From the NCBI GenBank assembly GCA_024102915.1, contig JAGFJG010000168.1, forward strand, positions 1 through 45,760: a stretch of 45,760 bases of DNA, written 5' to 3'. Both the position numbers and the translations under genes were made by a program. The DNA comes from Caldilineales bacterium (lineage in GTDB: Bacteria; Chloroflexota; Anaerolineae; J102). A model generated the notes under the pieces. It was not told where the DNA came from, ran no database searches, and saw nothing but the letters and a program-made list of their open reading frames with translations. Below, piece after piece: positions 1 through 9,693 of the stretch. Within the stretch, counting starts at the first letter, position 1. Every line of letters begins with the position of its first letter.

Positions 1-116
1 TGTTGCAGCTTGGCGGCGCGTTGGATCAGATTGTCGATCTTGGCCAGGCCGTCGAGCAATGAGAATTCGCTGTGAACGTGCAGATGGACGAAATCTTCTT
101 GCGGGATATCAGACAT
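1..116 (-). CDS. dnaE: DNA polymerase III alpha subunit, N-terminal fragment
   Basis: Only the first 38 codons are in the window; the gene continues past its left edge. The protein begins with ATG at 116 and soon reads [19 protein letters not shown], the start of the PHP domain of bacterial replicative polymerase alpha subunits; the HxH and the S-x-x-D-G of this block belong to the metal-binding PHP site. The product would be the catalytic subunit of the chromosomal replicase. A good sigma-70-like promoter lies 122-150 bp upstream. DnaE1 versus a second DnaE copy cannot be decided from this fragment. Confidence 0.9.
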   Translation of the reverse strand, partial: MSDIPQEDFVHLHVHSEFSLLDGLAKIDNLIQRAAKLQ

Positions 117-237
117 GGGGCTGCTTACACCGTTGCTGGGTGATTTTGGCGCCAGAGGTTGCCAGGCTTCAATTTTGGCAATCACTGATCCAGAGCTTGG
201 GGGGGGAAACCTCGCACCAGGGTGACGAGGCCGTTTG

Positions 238-266
238 ATTATAGCCCGCCCGGACGCTGCTCACAA
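238..266 (-). promoter_or_regulatory. Candidate dnaE promoter
   Basis: On the minus strand, TTGTGA (266-261), a 17-bp spacer and a perfect TATAAT (243-238) match the sigma-70 consensus. They would start transcription near 231 and give a leader of about 115 nt before the dnaE ATG. No other good promoter is seen in this spacer. Confidence 0.55.
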
Positions 267-331
267 CCTCCCGCGAACGTGCGTTCTATCCGTTCCGAAC
301 ACAGGTTTGTCCCCCCCGAAAAAGGCGGTTT

Positions 332-426
332 AACGCAAAGACGCAAAGAAAGTCATCGAGTTTCGCAAAGAATCCAATAGTGAAATCACCTCTTTTGACC
401 CTTTGCGATCTCCGCGACTTTGCGTT
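332..426. repeat. Imperfect palindrome built from the word ACGCAAAG
   Basis: The left arm AACGCAAAGACGCAAAGA (332-349) pairs with TCTCCGCGACTTTGCGTT (409-426) at 15 of 18 positions. A nested perfect 8-bp pair, TCGCAAAG (363-370) and CTTTGCGA (401-408), lies inside. The arms reiterate one short word, as do several other spacers in this window. Confidence 0.75.
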
Positions 427-558
427 TTAGCTTTTTGCAGCAGGGCCAGGTTCAAGCGCTAAATCACCTTGCTTTTGCTCGGTCTCGATGCAAAAGCCTC
501 CACTCACCCTGCCTTGCGACTAGCCCTGAATCGTGTCTCCGGCTGTACAGTTATTTTA

Positions 559-582
559 AGCCAACTCGTCAACCGGCTGGCT
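559..582 (-). terminator. Weak stem-loop after the GlgD-like gene
   Basis: Read on the minus strand, AGCCAGC (582-576) pairs with GTTGGCT (565-559), including one G-U pair, around a 10-nt loop. It starts 11 nt past the stop codon. What follows is A/T-rich but has no U-run, so this is only a possible terminator. Confidence 0.3.
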
Positions 583-592
583 GGACGCCAAA

Positions 593-1840
593 TCAGACCC
601 GGTGACCGCTTGCCACCTCTTCGCTGGCAAAATCCTCAGGGCCGACGCCAGCGCCAACCAGCACATTGCGGCCCAGCCGGACTCCGGCAGGAATTTCACT
701 GCGCTTGCCCACCAATGTGATGCCCGTATTCAGAATACCGGGAGCGTGCTCATTTGGCGTATTGTCATCGCCCCAACCGATACAGGCCCCTTCACCGATC
801 TGCACCTCTTTGTCGATGATGCTGCGGTCGATCACAGCGCCGGCGGCGATATGCGTATCGTTCATGATGATGCTGTCGCGCACGACCGCGCCCGCTGCCA
901 CGCTCACGCCAGGGCCAATGATCGAATGGTGCACTTCGCCCTCCACCACAGCGCCATCGCATAACAAGTTCCCGCTGACATGGGCGGCTTCGCCCAGCAA
1001 CACGGGCGGGCGTTGTTCCGAACGGGTATGGATCACCCAGCGCGGGTCATTCAAATCGAGAGCGGGGATGTCGGCCAGAAGCCCCATATTGGCTTCGTAA
1101 TACGCGGGAATCGTGCTGACGTTCGCCCAATAACCTTCGAACTCGTAGGAATAGACCTTCTTTCGGCGCACCAGGCGCGGCATCAGGTCGCCGCCGATAT
1201 GACGAATCTGGCTGATCGAGCCGCTGAGCGCATCCATTAACACCGAAGCCTCGAAAACATAGATGCCCATGCTGGCCAGGGTCGAACGCGTGCGCCGCGG
1301 CTTTTCCTCGAAACGCGTGATGCGGCCGTCGGTGTCCGCCGAGACCATGCCGTACCGCCCGGTGAGATGAGGATGTACCGGCAGGACGCCAACAGTCACG
1401 TCGGCCTTACGCATGCTGTGCGCGGCCAGCATCGGCTCATAGTTCATCTTGTAGATATGATTCCCCGCCAGCAAAAGCACCTGCTCCGCCCCGCTCTCGC
1501 GCACCACATCGATATTGAAGCGTATCGCATCCGCCGATCCTTCCTGCCAGGCGCCCTGCGCCTCAGCGCTGCTCTGGTAGGGTTGTAGCAATCGCAGCCC
1601 GCCCTCCGAACGATCCAGGTCCCACGGCTTGCCCGCCCTGATGTGCTCGTTCAACGAGCGGGGCATGTATTGGGTGAGGATAGCGATGTTGTAGAGGCCG
1701 GAGTTCACGCAGTTTGAAAGCGGGAAATCGATAATGCGGTACTTGCCGCCGAAAGGCGCTGCCGCTTCCGCCCGGCTGGTGGTCAACGCATATAGGCCGG
1801 GAGCAGCGCCGCCAGCCAGGATCATAACCAGGACTTTCAT
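593..1840 (-). CDS. GlgD-like, probably non-catalytic ADP-glucose pyrophosphorylase paralogue
   Basis: This 415-aa protein has the nucleotidyltransferase domain (about 1-260) and a C-terminal left-handed beta-helix of glucose-1-phosphate adenylyltransferases. It aligns with the neighbouring GlgC without gaps for the first 35 residues. Key active-site residues are replaced: the Arg of GGxGxRL is Gly15, the Lys of RAKP is Glu25, and both Asp of GDHIYKMDY are Asn (127 and 133). The FEEKP and ASMGIY motifs remain. Its ATG overlaps the glgC stop as ATGA, with GGAGGAG just upstream, so translation is coupled. I infer a regulatory or structural subunit of a hetero-oligomeric enzyme, comparable to Firmicutes GlgD or plant large subunits. 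Residual activity cannot be excluded. Confidence 0.85.
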   Translation of the reverse strand: MKVLVMILAGGAAPGLYALTTSRAEAAAPFGGKYRIIDFPLSNCVNSGLYNIAILTQYMPRSLNEHIRAGKPWDLDRSEGGLRLLQPYQSSAEAQGAWQEGSADAIRFNIDVVRESGAEQVLLLAGNHIYKMNYEPMLAAHSMRKADVTVGVLPVHPHLTGRYGMVSADTDGRITRFEEKPRRTRSTLASMGIYVFEASVLMDALSGSISQIRHIGGDLMPRLVRRKKVYSYEFEGYWANVSTIPAYYEANMGLLADIPALDLNDPRWVIHTRSEQRPPVLLGEAAHVSGNLLCDGAVVEGEVHHSIIGPGVSVAAGAVVRDSIIMNDTHIAAGAVIDRSIIDKEVQIGEGACIGWGDDNTPNEHAPGILNTGITLVGKRSEIPAGVRLGRNVLVGAGVGPEDFASEEVASGHRV

Positions 1841-3186
1841 GCTGTCTCCTCCATAGTATCGGCAGAGGGAGCCGGATCGGGTGCGGGCGGCGGTTCGGGA
1901 GCAACTGGCACGCTGATATAATTTCGGCCAACGGTGGCGCCGCTGGGCGTCAGATTATTGGGCAAGCCCTGGAAATCATCTTCGTCCACGTCCGACAGGA
2001 TGAGCACATTGCGTCCCACGCGCATGTGGGCGGGGATGTGAGCGGCTTTGCCGACGACGGTGATCCCGGTGTCGAGCTTGTCGGGCATATTGTGGTTCGG
2101 GGTCAAGTCGTCGCTCGCCCCAAGCTGGACGCCAGGCCCCACCACCACTTGCTTGTCCACGACCACTCGATCCAGTACAGCGCCCGGCCCGATCCACACG
2201 TCGTTCATGATCACCGACTCGCGCACGACTGCGCCCGGAGAGACATAAACGCCGGGCGAAAGCACCGAGCGAATCACCTGCCCATGAATCGTGCATCCGT
2301 TGCTGACGAGCGAACCCTGGAGATGGCCCTGAGCGCTGCATTTGACGGGCGGGCGTTCCTGGCTGAGCGTGCGAATCGGCCACTGCGTATCCCACAGATT
2401 CAGCGGGCTGTTCATATCGCACAGTTCGAGCGAGGTGCTCCAATAGGCGTCAATCGTCCCCACATCGACCCAATAATCATCGAATTGATAGGCGTACACC
2501 TTGTCATGACTGATCATGCCGGGGATCACATGCTTGCCGAAGTCGAGATTGCTGTACTCGGCATGCGCGGCGCTGAGCCGCTCCACCAACGTGTCCACCG
2601 AGAAAATATAAATGCCCATGCTGGCAAGCGTGCCCTTATCCCGCTTCTTGGGCTTTTCGTGAAACTCCAGAATGCGCCCGGCCTTGTTGGTCGTCATGAT
2701 GCCAAAACGATCTGTTTCTTCCAGCGGCACGTTCATCACTGCCACGGTCAGATCGGCGTCTTTCTCTTCGTGAAATTCCAACATCGGCCGGTAATCCATT
2801 TTGTAAATGTGATCACCGGAGAGAATCAGGGCGAGATCGGCATCGTGGTTGAGCAGATAATCGATATTTTGCAGAACAGCGTCGGCAGTGCCCTGATACC
2901 AGCCCTGCGATTCGCGGGCCTGATACGGCTGTAACAGCCTGACGCCGCCGCGCATGCGATCCAAATCCCACGGCTTGCCGATGCCAATGTGTTCGTTCAG
3001 CGAGTGCGGCCGGTATTGTGTGAGAATCGCCACATCAAACAAGCCCGAGTTGACGCAATTCGACAGGGCGAAATCGATAATGCGATATTTTCCGGCGAAT
3101 GGCACCGAGGGTTTGGCTCGTTTTTCCGACAACACAGTGAGCCTGGAACCTTCGCCGCCGGCCATGATCATGGCAACCACACGCAT
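1837..3186 (-). CDS. glgC: Glucose-1-phosphate adenylyltransferase, catalytic
   Basis: This 449-aa protein makes ADP-glucose from ATP and glucose 1-phosphate, the committed step of bacterial glycogen synthesis. All signature motifs are intact: GGEGSRL with Arg15, RAKP with Lys25, GTADAV near 99-104, [10 protein letters not shown] with Asp125, FHEKP and ASMGIYIF. The second half holds hexapeptide (left-handed beta-helix) repeats. The C-terminus is a Pro/Ala-rich tail of about 25 residues not needed for the fold. The ATG at 3186 is preceded by GAGGTG. The stop codon overlaps the start of the GlgD-like gene, so the two should be made together. Confidence 0.93.
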   Translation of the reverse strand: MRVVAMIMAGGEGSRLTVLSEKRAKPSVPFAGKYRIIDFALSNCVNSGLFDVAILTQYRPHSLNEHIGIGKPWDLDRMRGGVRLLQPYQARESQGWYQGTADAVLQNIDYLLNHDADLALILSGDHIYKMDYRPMLEFHEEKDADLTVAVMNVPLEETDRFGIMTTNKAGRILEFHEKPKKRDKGTLASMGIYIFSVDTLVERLSAAHAEYSNLDFGKHVIPGMISHDKVYAYQFDDYWVDVGTIDAYWSTSLELCDMNSPLNLWDTQWPIRTLSQERPPVKCSAQGHLQGSLVSNGCTIHGQVIRSVLSPGVYVSPGAVVRESVIMNDVWIGPGAVLDRVVVDKQVVVGPGVQLGASDDLTPNHNMPDKLDTGITVVGKAAHIPAHMRVGRNVLILSDVDEDDFQGLPNNLTPSGATVGRNYISVPVAPEPPPAPDPAPSADTMEETA

Positions 3187-3380
3187 AGAACACCTCAGTC
3201 GTGAAGGGGCAGTGCAGAGGGCAAATTCACAGTGACTTGAAGACTATCAAAGACGCCTTAATCGTGCAAGAAGACCGTTAAATCGGACGCCATTCCCGCC
3301 AGATTGCCCGCTCGATCGTGCGCCGTTTCGACTATCGGCTCATCCCCAACCGCCGTTCGGTCATCGAACCGGCCCTGATG

Positions 3381-3386
3381 TATAAT
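3381..3386 (+). promoter_or_regulatory. Candidate -10 box upstream of the ABC-F gene
   Basis: A perfect TATAAT lies 33 bp before the ATG at 3419. The -35 region is poor; the best candidate is TTCGGT at 3356-3361 with a 19-bp spacer. A start near 3393 would leave a leader of about 25 nt. Confidence 0.4.
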
Positions 3387-3418
3387 CTTATGATTCTTTT
3401 CGCATTCACTCTGCCGCC

Positions 3419-5389
3419 ATGTCACTCCTGACCGCCCAAAGCCTTGCCATGTCCTATGGCCCCCTTGATGTATTCAGCGGGGTGGGTATCGCCGTGGCCG
3501 CGGGCGACCGCATCGGCCTCGTTGGCCCGAACGGCGAGGGCAAAACCACGCTTCTGCGCATGTTGTCGGGCGACCTCAAACCAACGGAGGGGGCGATCCA
3601 CCGGCGGCGCGGCCTGACGATTGGTTATTTGCCGCAAGACCCGCCGCCTGCGGGCGACCGCAGTCTATGGGATGACATGCTCGAAGTCTTTGCGGATTTG
3701 CGGTCGGAGGAGGCGGCGCTGCGGCGGCTGGAATCCCAGATGGCTGATCCAGATAATGCCGCGGCTGCCCTGGAAAGCTATGCCGAGCGGCAGCATCGTT
3801 TCGAATTGAATGGCGGCTATGAATACCCATTGCGCATCCGCCAGACTTTGACGGGCCTGGGATTCTCGCCCGACCAGTTTGACCAACCCTTGAATCAGTT
3901 GAGCGGCGGGCAGCGCACGCGCGGGCTACTGGCCCGGCTGATACTGGCTAAACCCGACCTTTTGCTGTTGGACGAACCGACCAACCATCTCGACCTGAAA
4001 GCGATCGAATGGCTGGAAAACGCCCTCATGGGTTGGCAAGGCGGAATGGTCATCGTCGCACACGACAGGTATTTCCTGGATCGGGTCGCCACCCGCATTT
4101 GGGAGCTGGCGTGGGGCGAACTGACCATCTTTCGCGGCAACTACAGCCATTACGCCATCCAACGTGACGAACGCATCGAGCGCCTGCACAAGGAATTCGA
4201 GGCCCAGCAAGCCGTCATCGCCAAAGAAGAGGACTATATTCGCCGCAATCTGGCCGGGCAGAACACGCGCCAGGCGCAGGGGCGACGCACACGTCTGGAA
4301 CGGATGCTGGCCGATGGCCGCATCGCTCGCCCGCGCCGCCGTCGTCGCATGAGCGTGCAGATGCAGGCGCGCTTGCGCAGCGGCACGCTGGTGCTATCGA
4401 CCAGCGATCTGGAGATTGGCTATCGGGCGCAATCAGGGCCGGTTGTCAGTCACGAACGTTCCGGAGGTTATGTTTACTCCGGGAACGGCGGCAGCAAGCC
4501 GGGAGATACGCGCCTCTTCCAGGCGGATGAGGTCATCCTCAAGCGCGGCGAGCGCGTGGGCCTGATCGGCGCCAACGGGTCGGGCAAGACGACTTTCGTC
4601 AAAACCATGTTGGGCCAGATTTCTCCGCTGGCAGGCGAACTGCGGCTGGGGGCCAGTCTGCGCCTCGGTTATCTGGCGCAGGTGCAGGCCGCCCTGAATC
4701 CCGAATGGACGGTGATGGAAGCCCTGCAGGACGCCGATCCAAAGCTGTTGCCCGCCGAGACCCGCCACATCCTCGCCCGCTATCTTTTCACCGAAGATGA
4801 CGTCTTCAAAAAGGTGCAGACGCTCAGCGGCGGCCAGCGTAGTCGCCTGGCCCTGGCGCGACTCAGCCGCCAGAATGCGAACTTCCTGATCCTGGACGAG
4901 CCGACCAACCACCTCGATATCGAATCCCAGGAAGTGTTGGAAGATGCGCTGAGTTCGTTCGACGGAACCGTGCTGCTGGTGTCCCACGATCGCTATTTGA
5001 TCGATAACATCGCCACACAGGTCTGGTCGATTGACGAAGGGCGACTGACGGCTTACCGTGGCAATTACAGCGACTATGTGGCCGCCCGCCAGGCCGCGCA
5101 AGCCCAGGCGACTGAATCCGAAACGACGACGACCGAGGCGCAGCAACACCGGGCGCGTTCGCAAGAAGAGCGCCGTCGCCGCCGGGAGGAAGAAAAGCGC
5201 GAGGAAGCGGCCGCAGAGGTCGAATCACAGATTCATGCCCTGGAGACGAAACTGGCCGAGATCAGTACAGCGCTGGCATCCGCCAGTTCCGCTCAACGTC
5301 TCGACCAAGTGCAAATCCTGGGCGAACGATATCTAGCGGTCGAACAAGAACTCAACCATCTGATCGAACATTGGGCGGCGTTGGCCTGA
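3419..5389 (+). CDS. ABC-F family ATPase (Uup/EttA-like) with an insertion in its second half
   Basis: This 656-aa soluble protein has two ABC ATPase domains and no membrane segment, as in ABC-F translation factors that act in the ribosomal E site. NBD1 shows GPNGEGKTT (Lys42), LSGGQ near 161 and LLDEPTNHLD near 185. A charged linker follows (about 245-310). NBD2 shows GANGSGKTT near 385, LSGGQRSR and ILDEPTNHLD. The C-terminus (about 560-656) is a charged coiled coil. Between the first strand of NBD2 (ending IGY at 335) and RLFQADEVIL there are about 29 residues (336-364) where relatives usually have only a few. The DNA there contains a palindrome, suggesting an in-frame insertion. ABC-F subfamily cannot be fixed by eye. 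Confidence 0.92.
   Translation: MSLLTAQSLAMSYGPLDVFSGVGIAVAAGDRIGLVGPNGEGKTTLLRMLSGDLKPTEGAIHRRRGLTIGYLPQDPPPAGDRSLWDDMLEVFADLRSEEAALRRLESQMADPDNAAAALESYAERQHRFELNGGYEYPLRIRQTLTGLGFSPDQFDQPLNQLSGGQRTRGLLARLILAKPDLLLLDEPTNHLDLKAIEWLENALMGWQGGMVIVAHDRYFLDRVATRIWELAWGELTIFRGNYSHYAIQRDERIERLHKEFEAQQAVIAKEEDYIRRNLAGQNTRQAQGRRTRLERMLADGRIARPRRRRRMSVQMQARLRSGTLVLSTSDLEIGYRAQSGPVVSHERSGGYVYSGNGGSKPGDTRLFQADEVILKRGERVGLIGANGSGKTTFVKTMLGQISPLAGELRLGASLRLGYLAQVQAALNPEWTVMEALQDADPKLLPAETRHILARYLFTEDDVFKKVQTLSGGQRSRLALARLSRQNANFLILDEPTNHLDIESQEVLEDALSSFDGTVLLVSHDRYLIDNIATQVWSIDEGRLTAYRGNYSDYVAARQAAQAQATESETTTTEAQQHRARSQEERRRRREEEKREEAAAEVESQIHALETKLAEISTALASASSAQRLDQVQILGERYLAVEQELNHLIEHWAALA
4457..4487. 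repeat. Palindrome inside the ABC-F coding sequence
   Basis: CGTTCCGGAG (4457-4466) and CTCCGGGAACG (4477-4487) are inverted copies with a single-base bulge, around a 10-nt loop. They lie in the extra 29-codon segment just before the second Walker A, so the hairpin is translated as a Ser/Gly-rich loop. Confidence 0.7.
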
Positions 5390-5455
5390 ACTAAGTTTAC
5401 TGAATACCAACATCGACGTTACCCGAATCACTCATTTCACCTGGTCGAAGCGCAC

Positions 5456-6064
<609 letters not shown>

Positions 6065-6145
6065 GAATGTTACAAAGGATTCAAGCCGCCAGACAGCGGA
6101 CAGCTCATGCGGCACTATTAGGCGACCGACAAACGTAGGTCAATG

Positions 6146-6211
6146 ATCGAAGATTAAAGACTAAGGTTCGAACCATCCTCGCGAGGTGCCAGCTAATCTT
6201 TTATCATCGAT
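6146..6211. repeat. Imperfect palindrome of the GATTAAAGA type
   Basis: ATCGAAGATTAAAGACTA (6146-6163) pairs with TAATCTTTTATCATCGAT (6194-6211) at 15 of 18 positions. A related palindrome lies before trxB (9580-9664). It occupies the coaE to membrane-protein spacer. Confidence 0.7.
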
Positions 6212-6242
6212 ACTTGATCAAGCGAGCAAGTACAAAACCACC

Positions 6243-6515
6243 ATGAACGCGTTGAAACTCCAGTGGGAGAAACATCCCAAACTTCTGTCCTTTGCGATTC
6301 TGGCAATCGGCATGCTCATCATTCTCTATTTTTCCGCACGCCATGTCGGATTCACGAGCACGCAATGGCTTGTCCTCGGCGCAGCGACCCTGGCTTTGGC
6401 CGCGCTCTGCGTGTGGATCATCAGTTGGGATGCAGGCGATCCGGTCGATGGGCCGGAGCCCGTCGAGCCGACCGATTCAACCGCCCAGACAATAGGACGC
6501 AAGGACGAGGGGTGA
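6243..6515 (+). CDS. Small two-helix membrane protein, function unknown
   Basis: This 90-aa protein has two hydrophobic segments, roughly residues 14-30 (LLSFAILAIGMLIILYF) and 40-60, followed by an acidic, Pro-rich tail (DPVDGPEPVEP) of about 30 residues. I do not recognise the family. A GTG at 6186 would add 19 residues but sits inside the palindromic spacer element, so the ATG at 6243 is preferred; neither start has a convincing ribosome-binding site. It lies between coaE and dnaJ. The coding call rests on its clean membrane-protein profile and lack of a competing gene. Confidence 0.55.
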   Translation: MNALKLQWEKHPKLLSFAILAIGMLIILYFSARHVGFTSTQWLVLGAATLALAALCVWIISWDAGDPVDGPEPVEPTDSTAQTIGRKDEG

Positions 6516-6676
6516 CGAAATCCGTTCGTCTCATCGCCCACTTACGTCTATGTTCGTCCATTGAAAAGCCGTATCAAACGGACGCAAAAAATACATCCGA
6601 CGCAACTCCCGACCGCTTTCTGACGTAGAGAGGGAGGTCGGGTATTCCCGATAACTCGAAACACCAGCAAAACTGC

Positions 6677-7798
6677 ATGAGCGATAAGCGCGATTATTAT
6701 GAAATCCTGAGTGTAAGCCGTGATGCCTCGCCTGAGGACATCAAGCGGGCTTACCGGCGATTGGCAAAACAATATCACCCGGATATCTACAGCGGCGTGG
6801 ATGCCGACGTCCGCATCAAAGAGATCAACGAGGCCTACGAGGTGCTCAGCAATGCCGACAAACGTGCCGCCTATGACCGTTTCGGCCATGCGGGCGTGCA
6901 GGGCGTGGGCGGCGGGGCGGGGCCTGGCTTCCCGGATATCGGCGATATCTTCGAGGAATTCTTCGGCGGGGGATTTGGCTTCCGGCGGGGGCCAGCCCGC
7001 GGCCCGGCCCGCGGCGCCGACCTTCGCTACAACCTGACCATCGAGTTCGAAGAAGCGGTGATGGGCGCGGAGAAAGAGATCGACGTCAGCCGTGAAGAAA
7101 CCTGCTCGTTGTGCCAGGGAACCGGGGCCGAGCCGGGGACCTCACCCGTGCGCTGCCCCACCTGTAACGGCAGCGGCGAAGTGCGGCAACGCCAACAGAC
7201 CATTCTCGGCACTTTCGTCAATGTCACCACCTGTCCGCGCTGTCGGGGCGAGGGCGAAATCGTCACTTCGCCCTGCTCGCAATGCAAAGGCGAGCGCGTG
7301 ATCGAGACCACCCGGCGTCTGCGCGTGAAAATCCCGGCTGGCGTGGATGAAGGCACGCGCATTCGTCTGCCGGGCGAAGGCGCCAGCGGCACGCGCGGCG
7401 GCGGCAATGGCAACCTTTACGTTTTTATCAGCGTCAGTCCTCACCCATATTTCCAGCGCCGGGAGAACGACATTCTGCTGGAACTGCCGATCAACATCGC
7501 CCAGGCGGTGCTCGGTGCGGAAGTGGAAGCGCCGACATTGGAAGGGAAAAAGCTGATCAAGGTGCCGCCCGGCACGCAACCCGGCAAGGTTTTGCGGCTG
7601 CGCGGGCTGGGCGTGCCACATCTGCGCGGCGGCGGGCGCGGCGATATGTTGGTCACGGTGAACGTCAAGATTCCGACCCAATTATCGGAGGGCCAGCGAA
7701 CGCTATTCGAAAAGCTGGCTGAGTCATTAGGTCCGGCGACGATCGAGAAACACGAACCCAGCTTCTTCGACCGGATGCGGGAAGCGCTGGGGCTGTAG
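6677..7798 (+). CDS. dnaJ: Chaperone DnaJ (Hsp40)
   Basis: This 373-aa type I Hsp40 stimulates the ATPase of DnaK and binds unfolded substrates. The J domain (about 3-70) contains YYEILSVSRDASPEDIKRAYR and the invariant HPD. A Gly/Phe-rich region follows (about 75-120). The zinc-finger region has four CxxC repeats: CSLCQGTG, CPTCNGSG, CPRCRGEG and CSQCKGER, the last lacking its final Gly. The C-terminal substrate-binding domains are complete. grpE and dnaK are not adjacent and no CIRCE element is seen upstream. The order dnaJ-prmA-rsmE is widespread in bacteria, notably Firmicutes. Confidence 0.96.
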   Translation: MSDKRDYYEILSVSRDASPEDIKRAYRRLAKQYHPDIYSGVDADVRIKEINEAYEVLSNADKRAAYDRFGHAGVQGVGGGAGPGFPDIGDIFEEFFGGGFGFRRGPARGPARGADLRYNLTIEFEEAVMGAEKEIDVSREETCSLCQGTGAEPGTSPVRCPTCNGSGEVRQRQQTILGTFVNVTTCPRCRGEGEIVTSPCSQCKGERVIETTRRLRVKIPAGVDEGTRIRLPGEGASGTRGGGNGNLYVFISVSPHPYFQRRENDILLELPINIAQAVLGAEVEAPTLEGKKLIKVPPGTQPGKVLRLRGLGVPHLRGGGRGDMLVTVNVKIPTQLSEGQRTLFEKLAESLGPATIEKHEPSFFDRMREALGL

Positions 7799-7817
7799 CG
7801 TCCTCAACGGCAGGGTG

Positions 7818-8720
7818 ATGACCACAGTCCTCGAATTGGCCCTGGCGATTGCCGAACGGTCGGTCGATGCCGAGGCCGTGCAAATCGCAGTTGGTTTGAT
7901 CGAATCGATAGTCGGCGCGGACGTCGTGCTCGAACTGACCGGGTTCGGCAATTATGGCGAGATCGATCATGTCCAGACACTGGCCCGCGCCTATCTCAGC
8001 CCCGATCCGGACCCCACGCCCCGGCTGCGGGAGTTGGCGGACGCGCTCGCCAATTCACCCGCTGCCGAGCGCTTCGGAGAATTGCAGGTGCGTGAACTGA
8101 CGGAGGAAAGCTGGGAAGACGCCTGGAAACAGCACTATCATCCTCTGCGCGTAGGCCGTCATCTGGTGATTTCGCCCACATGGGAGCAGCCGGATACACA
8201 ACCGAACGATCAAGTTATCTGGCTAGATCCCGGCATGGCCTTTGGCACGGGCGGGCATCCCTCCACCACCCTTATCCTCGAACTGCTGGAAAAATACATG
8301 CAGCCGGGGATGCGTATGCTGGATGTGGGAACCGGCTCCGGCATCCTGGCGATCGCGGGCTGCAAATTGGGGGCGGCTGCGGTCATCGCCACCGACATCG
8401 ACCCGACAGCCGTGAAAGTGGCAGGCGAGAATAGCCGCGTCAATCAGGTCGATGACCGAATTGCGATCGTGGAAGGATCTGTGCCCGGCGATGGACAGTA
8501 CGATCTGGTCTGCGCCAATATTTTGGCCGACGTGATCGCCGAACTTATCCTGCATGAGCAATTGACTGATCGGCTCGCGCCCGATGGCATTCTGCTGCTT
8601 TCCGGCATCATCGCCCCACACAGCCACATGGTCGAACTGGCTTTGGCCGCCAGCAACATGCAGATTATCGATCAGCAGCGCCAGGATGATTGGTTGGCGC
8701 TGGCTGCACGATTGCGCTAG
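7818..8720 (+). CDS. prmA: Ribosomal protein L11 methyltransferase
   Basis: This 300-aa SAM-dependent enzyme is expected to methylate ribosomal protein L11. The N-terminal domain (about 1-115) contains ESWEDAWKQHYHPL, characteristic of PrmA. The Rossmann domain has FGTGGHPST, LDVGTGSGILAI (SAM motif I), IATDIDP, and CANILADVI, where family members have an NI/NPP-like catalytic segment. A GTG directly upstream (7815) is also possible; the ATG at 7818 is chosen. It starts 19 bp after dnaJ and is followed 26 bp later by rsmE, consistent with one transcript. Confidence 0.92.
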   Translation: MTTVLELALAIAERSVDAEAVQIAVGLIESIVGADVVLELTGFGNYGEIDHVQTLARAYLSPDPDPTPRLRELADALANSPAAERFGELQVRELTEESWEDAWKQHYHPLRVGRHLVISPTWEQPDTQPNDQVIWLDPGMAFGTGGHPSTTLILELLEKYMQPGMRMLDVGTGSGILAIAGCKLGAAAVIATDIDPTAVKVAGENSRVNQVDDRIAIVEGSVPGDGQYDLVCANILADVIAELILHEQLTDRLAPDGILLLSGIIAPHSHMVELALAASNMQIIDQQRQDDWLALAARLR

Positions 8721-8746
8721 CCCCCTGCATCCTGGCGTTTTTTTCG

Positions 8747-9493
8747 ATGCACCGCTTCTTCGTCACCCCGGCTGCGATTCAGGCCGACCGCATCCGCTTT
8801 AGCCCCGAACAAGCGCGGCAGATGCGAAGCGTGCTGCGGCTGAAGCCGGGCGACCAGGTGTTCGCCCTTGACGGAGAAGGCGCTTGCTTTCAGGTGACTG
8901 TCGAGTATCTGGGCAAGCAAGACGCTGTCGGTCACATACAGCAGAGGATGGAGGCGGGCGGTGAGCCGGGCGGCGAGATCATTCTCTGCCAGGCGATTGC
9001 CCGCGGCGACCGTTTCGAGTGGGTGCTGCAAAAAGGCGTCGAACTGGGCGTGACACATTTCCAACCCATGATCACGCGGCGAACCGTTCGCAAAACACCC
9101 GGCGATTCCAGTTGGCGGCGCTGGCAGCGGATCATCATGGAAGCGGCGGAGCAAAGCGGGCGGGGACGTGTGCCGGAGTTGTTGCCCGTCGTCGACTTTG
9201 CAGAGGCGATCCGACAACGCCGGGGGACAGCGCTTCTGCCTGCTGTAGCGGCTGCGGAGCCGGTGACCGATTACTTGTCAGGCATTAGCTGGCCCGTTAC
9301 AATTTTCATCGGCCCGGAAGGCGGGTTCGCAGCCGAGGAAGTCGAGTTCGCCCGCGCCCAAGGTCTTACGCCGGTCGGGCTTGGCCCTCGTGTTCTCCGC
9401 ACCGAAACGGCGGCGCTGGCGCTGCTGACGCTGGCGCTGGACAGGTTGGGCGAATTCACACGCTCTGCCCCTGGCGCCGCTCAGGACATGTAA
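8747..9493 (+). CDS. rsmE: 16S rRNA (uracil-1498-N3)-methyltransferase
   Basis: This 248-aa SPOUT-class methyltransferase is predicted to modify U1498 of 16S rRNA in the decoding region. The start MHRFFVTP followed by HxxxVLRLKPGDxV-like sequence (RQMRSVLRLKPGDQVFALDG) is the RsmE PUA-like domain. The C-terminal knot region has FIGPEGGFAAEEV and LGPRVLRTETAAL, the SAM-binding SPOUT signature. The open frame extends upstream into prmA, but the family start is the ATG at 8747. It is the last gene of the dnaJ-prmA-rsmE run. Confidence 0.94.
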   Translation: MHRFFVTPAAIQADRIRFSPEQARQMRSVLRLKPGDQVFALDGEGACFQVTVEYLGKQDAVGHIQQRMEAGGEPGGEIILCQAIARGDRFEWVLQKGVELGVTHFQPMITRRTVRKTPGDSSWRRWQRIIMEAAEQSGRGRVPELLPVVDFAEAIRQRRGTALLPAVAAAEPVTDYLSGISWPVTIFIGPEGGFAAEEVEFARAQGLTPVGLGPRVLRTETAALALLTLALDRLGEFTRSAPGAAQDM

Positions 9494-9579
9494 CGTCTTG
9501 CGGTTTCGACGCGTCAAATAGTATCGAGCAGTTCATCGAACTGACGACCGCATACTAACAGCAGCATTCGCAAATTCGA

Positions 9580-9664
9580 TCAGTGATTGGAGATTAATTA
9601 TCAAAGCCCGATCCGCCTTTGCGGCAACCACTTCGCTCTTTGATCGTTTATCCTCAATCATTGA
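9580..9664. repeat. Imperfect palindrome of the TGATTG/GATTAA type upstream of trxB
   Basis: Two 27-nt arms, 9580-9606 and 9638-9664, are inverted copies with 21 of 27 positions matching. They share the words TGATTG, GATNAA and ATCAAAG with the element at 6146-6211. The element ends 29 bp before the trxB start and could affect its leader or terminate rsmE transcripts, though there is no U-run. Confidence 0.75.
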
Positions 9665-9693
9665 ATTCATACAGATGAATTGGAGTTTATACC

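Larger units (their letters stand above)
117..592. other. Non-coding spacer between dnaE and the GlgD-like gene
   Basis: This 476-bp spacer has no credible gene. It holds the dnaE promoter, a C-run around 311-317, the GCAAAG-type palindrome (332-426) and a weak stem-loop (559-582) beyond the stop codon of the GlgD-like gene. Short open frames in the 420-720 area have no recognisable protein content and overlap the real minus-strand gene. Confidence 0.6.

Noticed and set aside
2026..2934. 302-codon plus-strand open frame opposite glgC
   Set aside because: It is a shadow of the well-conserved glgC gene; its His/Asp-rich sequence has no recognisable domain.
6186..6242. Upstream GTG start for the small membrane protein
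   Set aside because: The extra 19 codons lie inside the palindromic spacer element and have no ribosome-binding site.
6516..6676. CIRCE/HrcA operator upstream of dnaJ
   Set aside because: No TTAGCACTC-N9-GAGTGCTAA-like inverted repeat is present.
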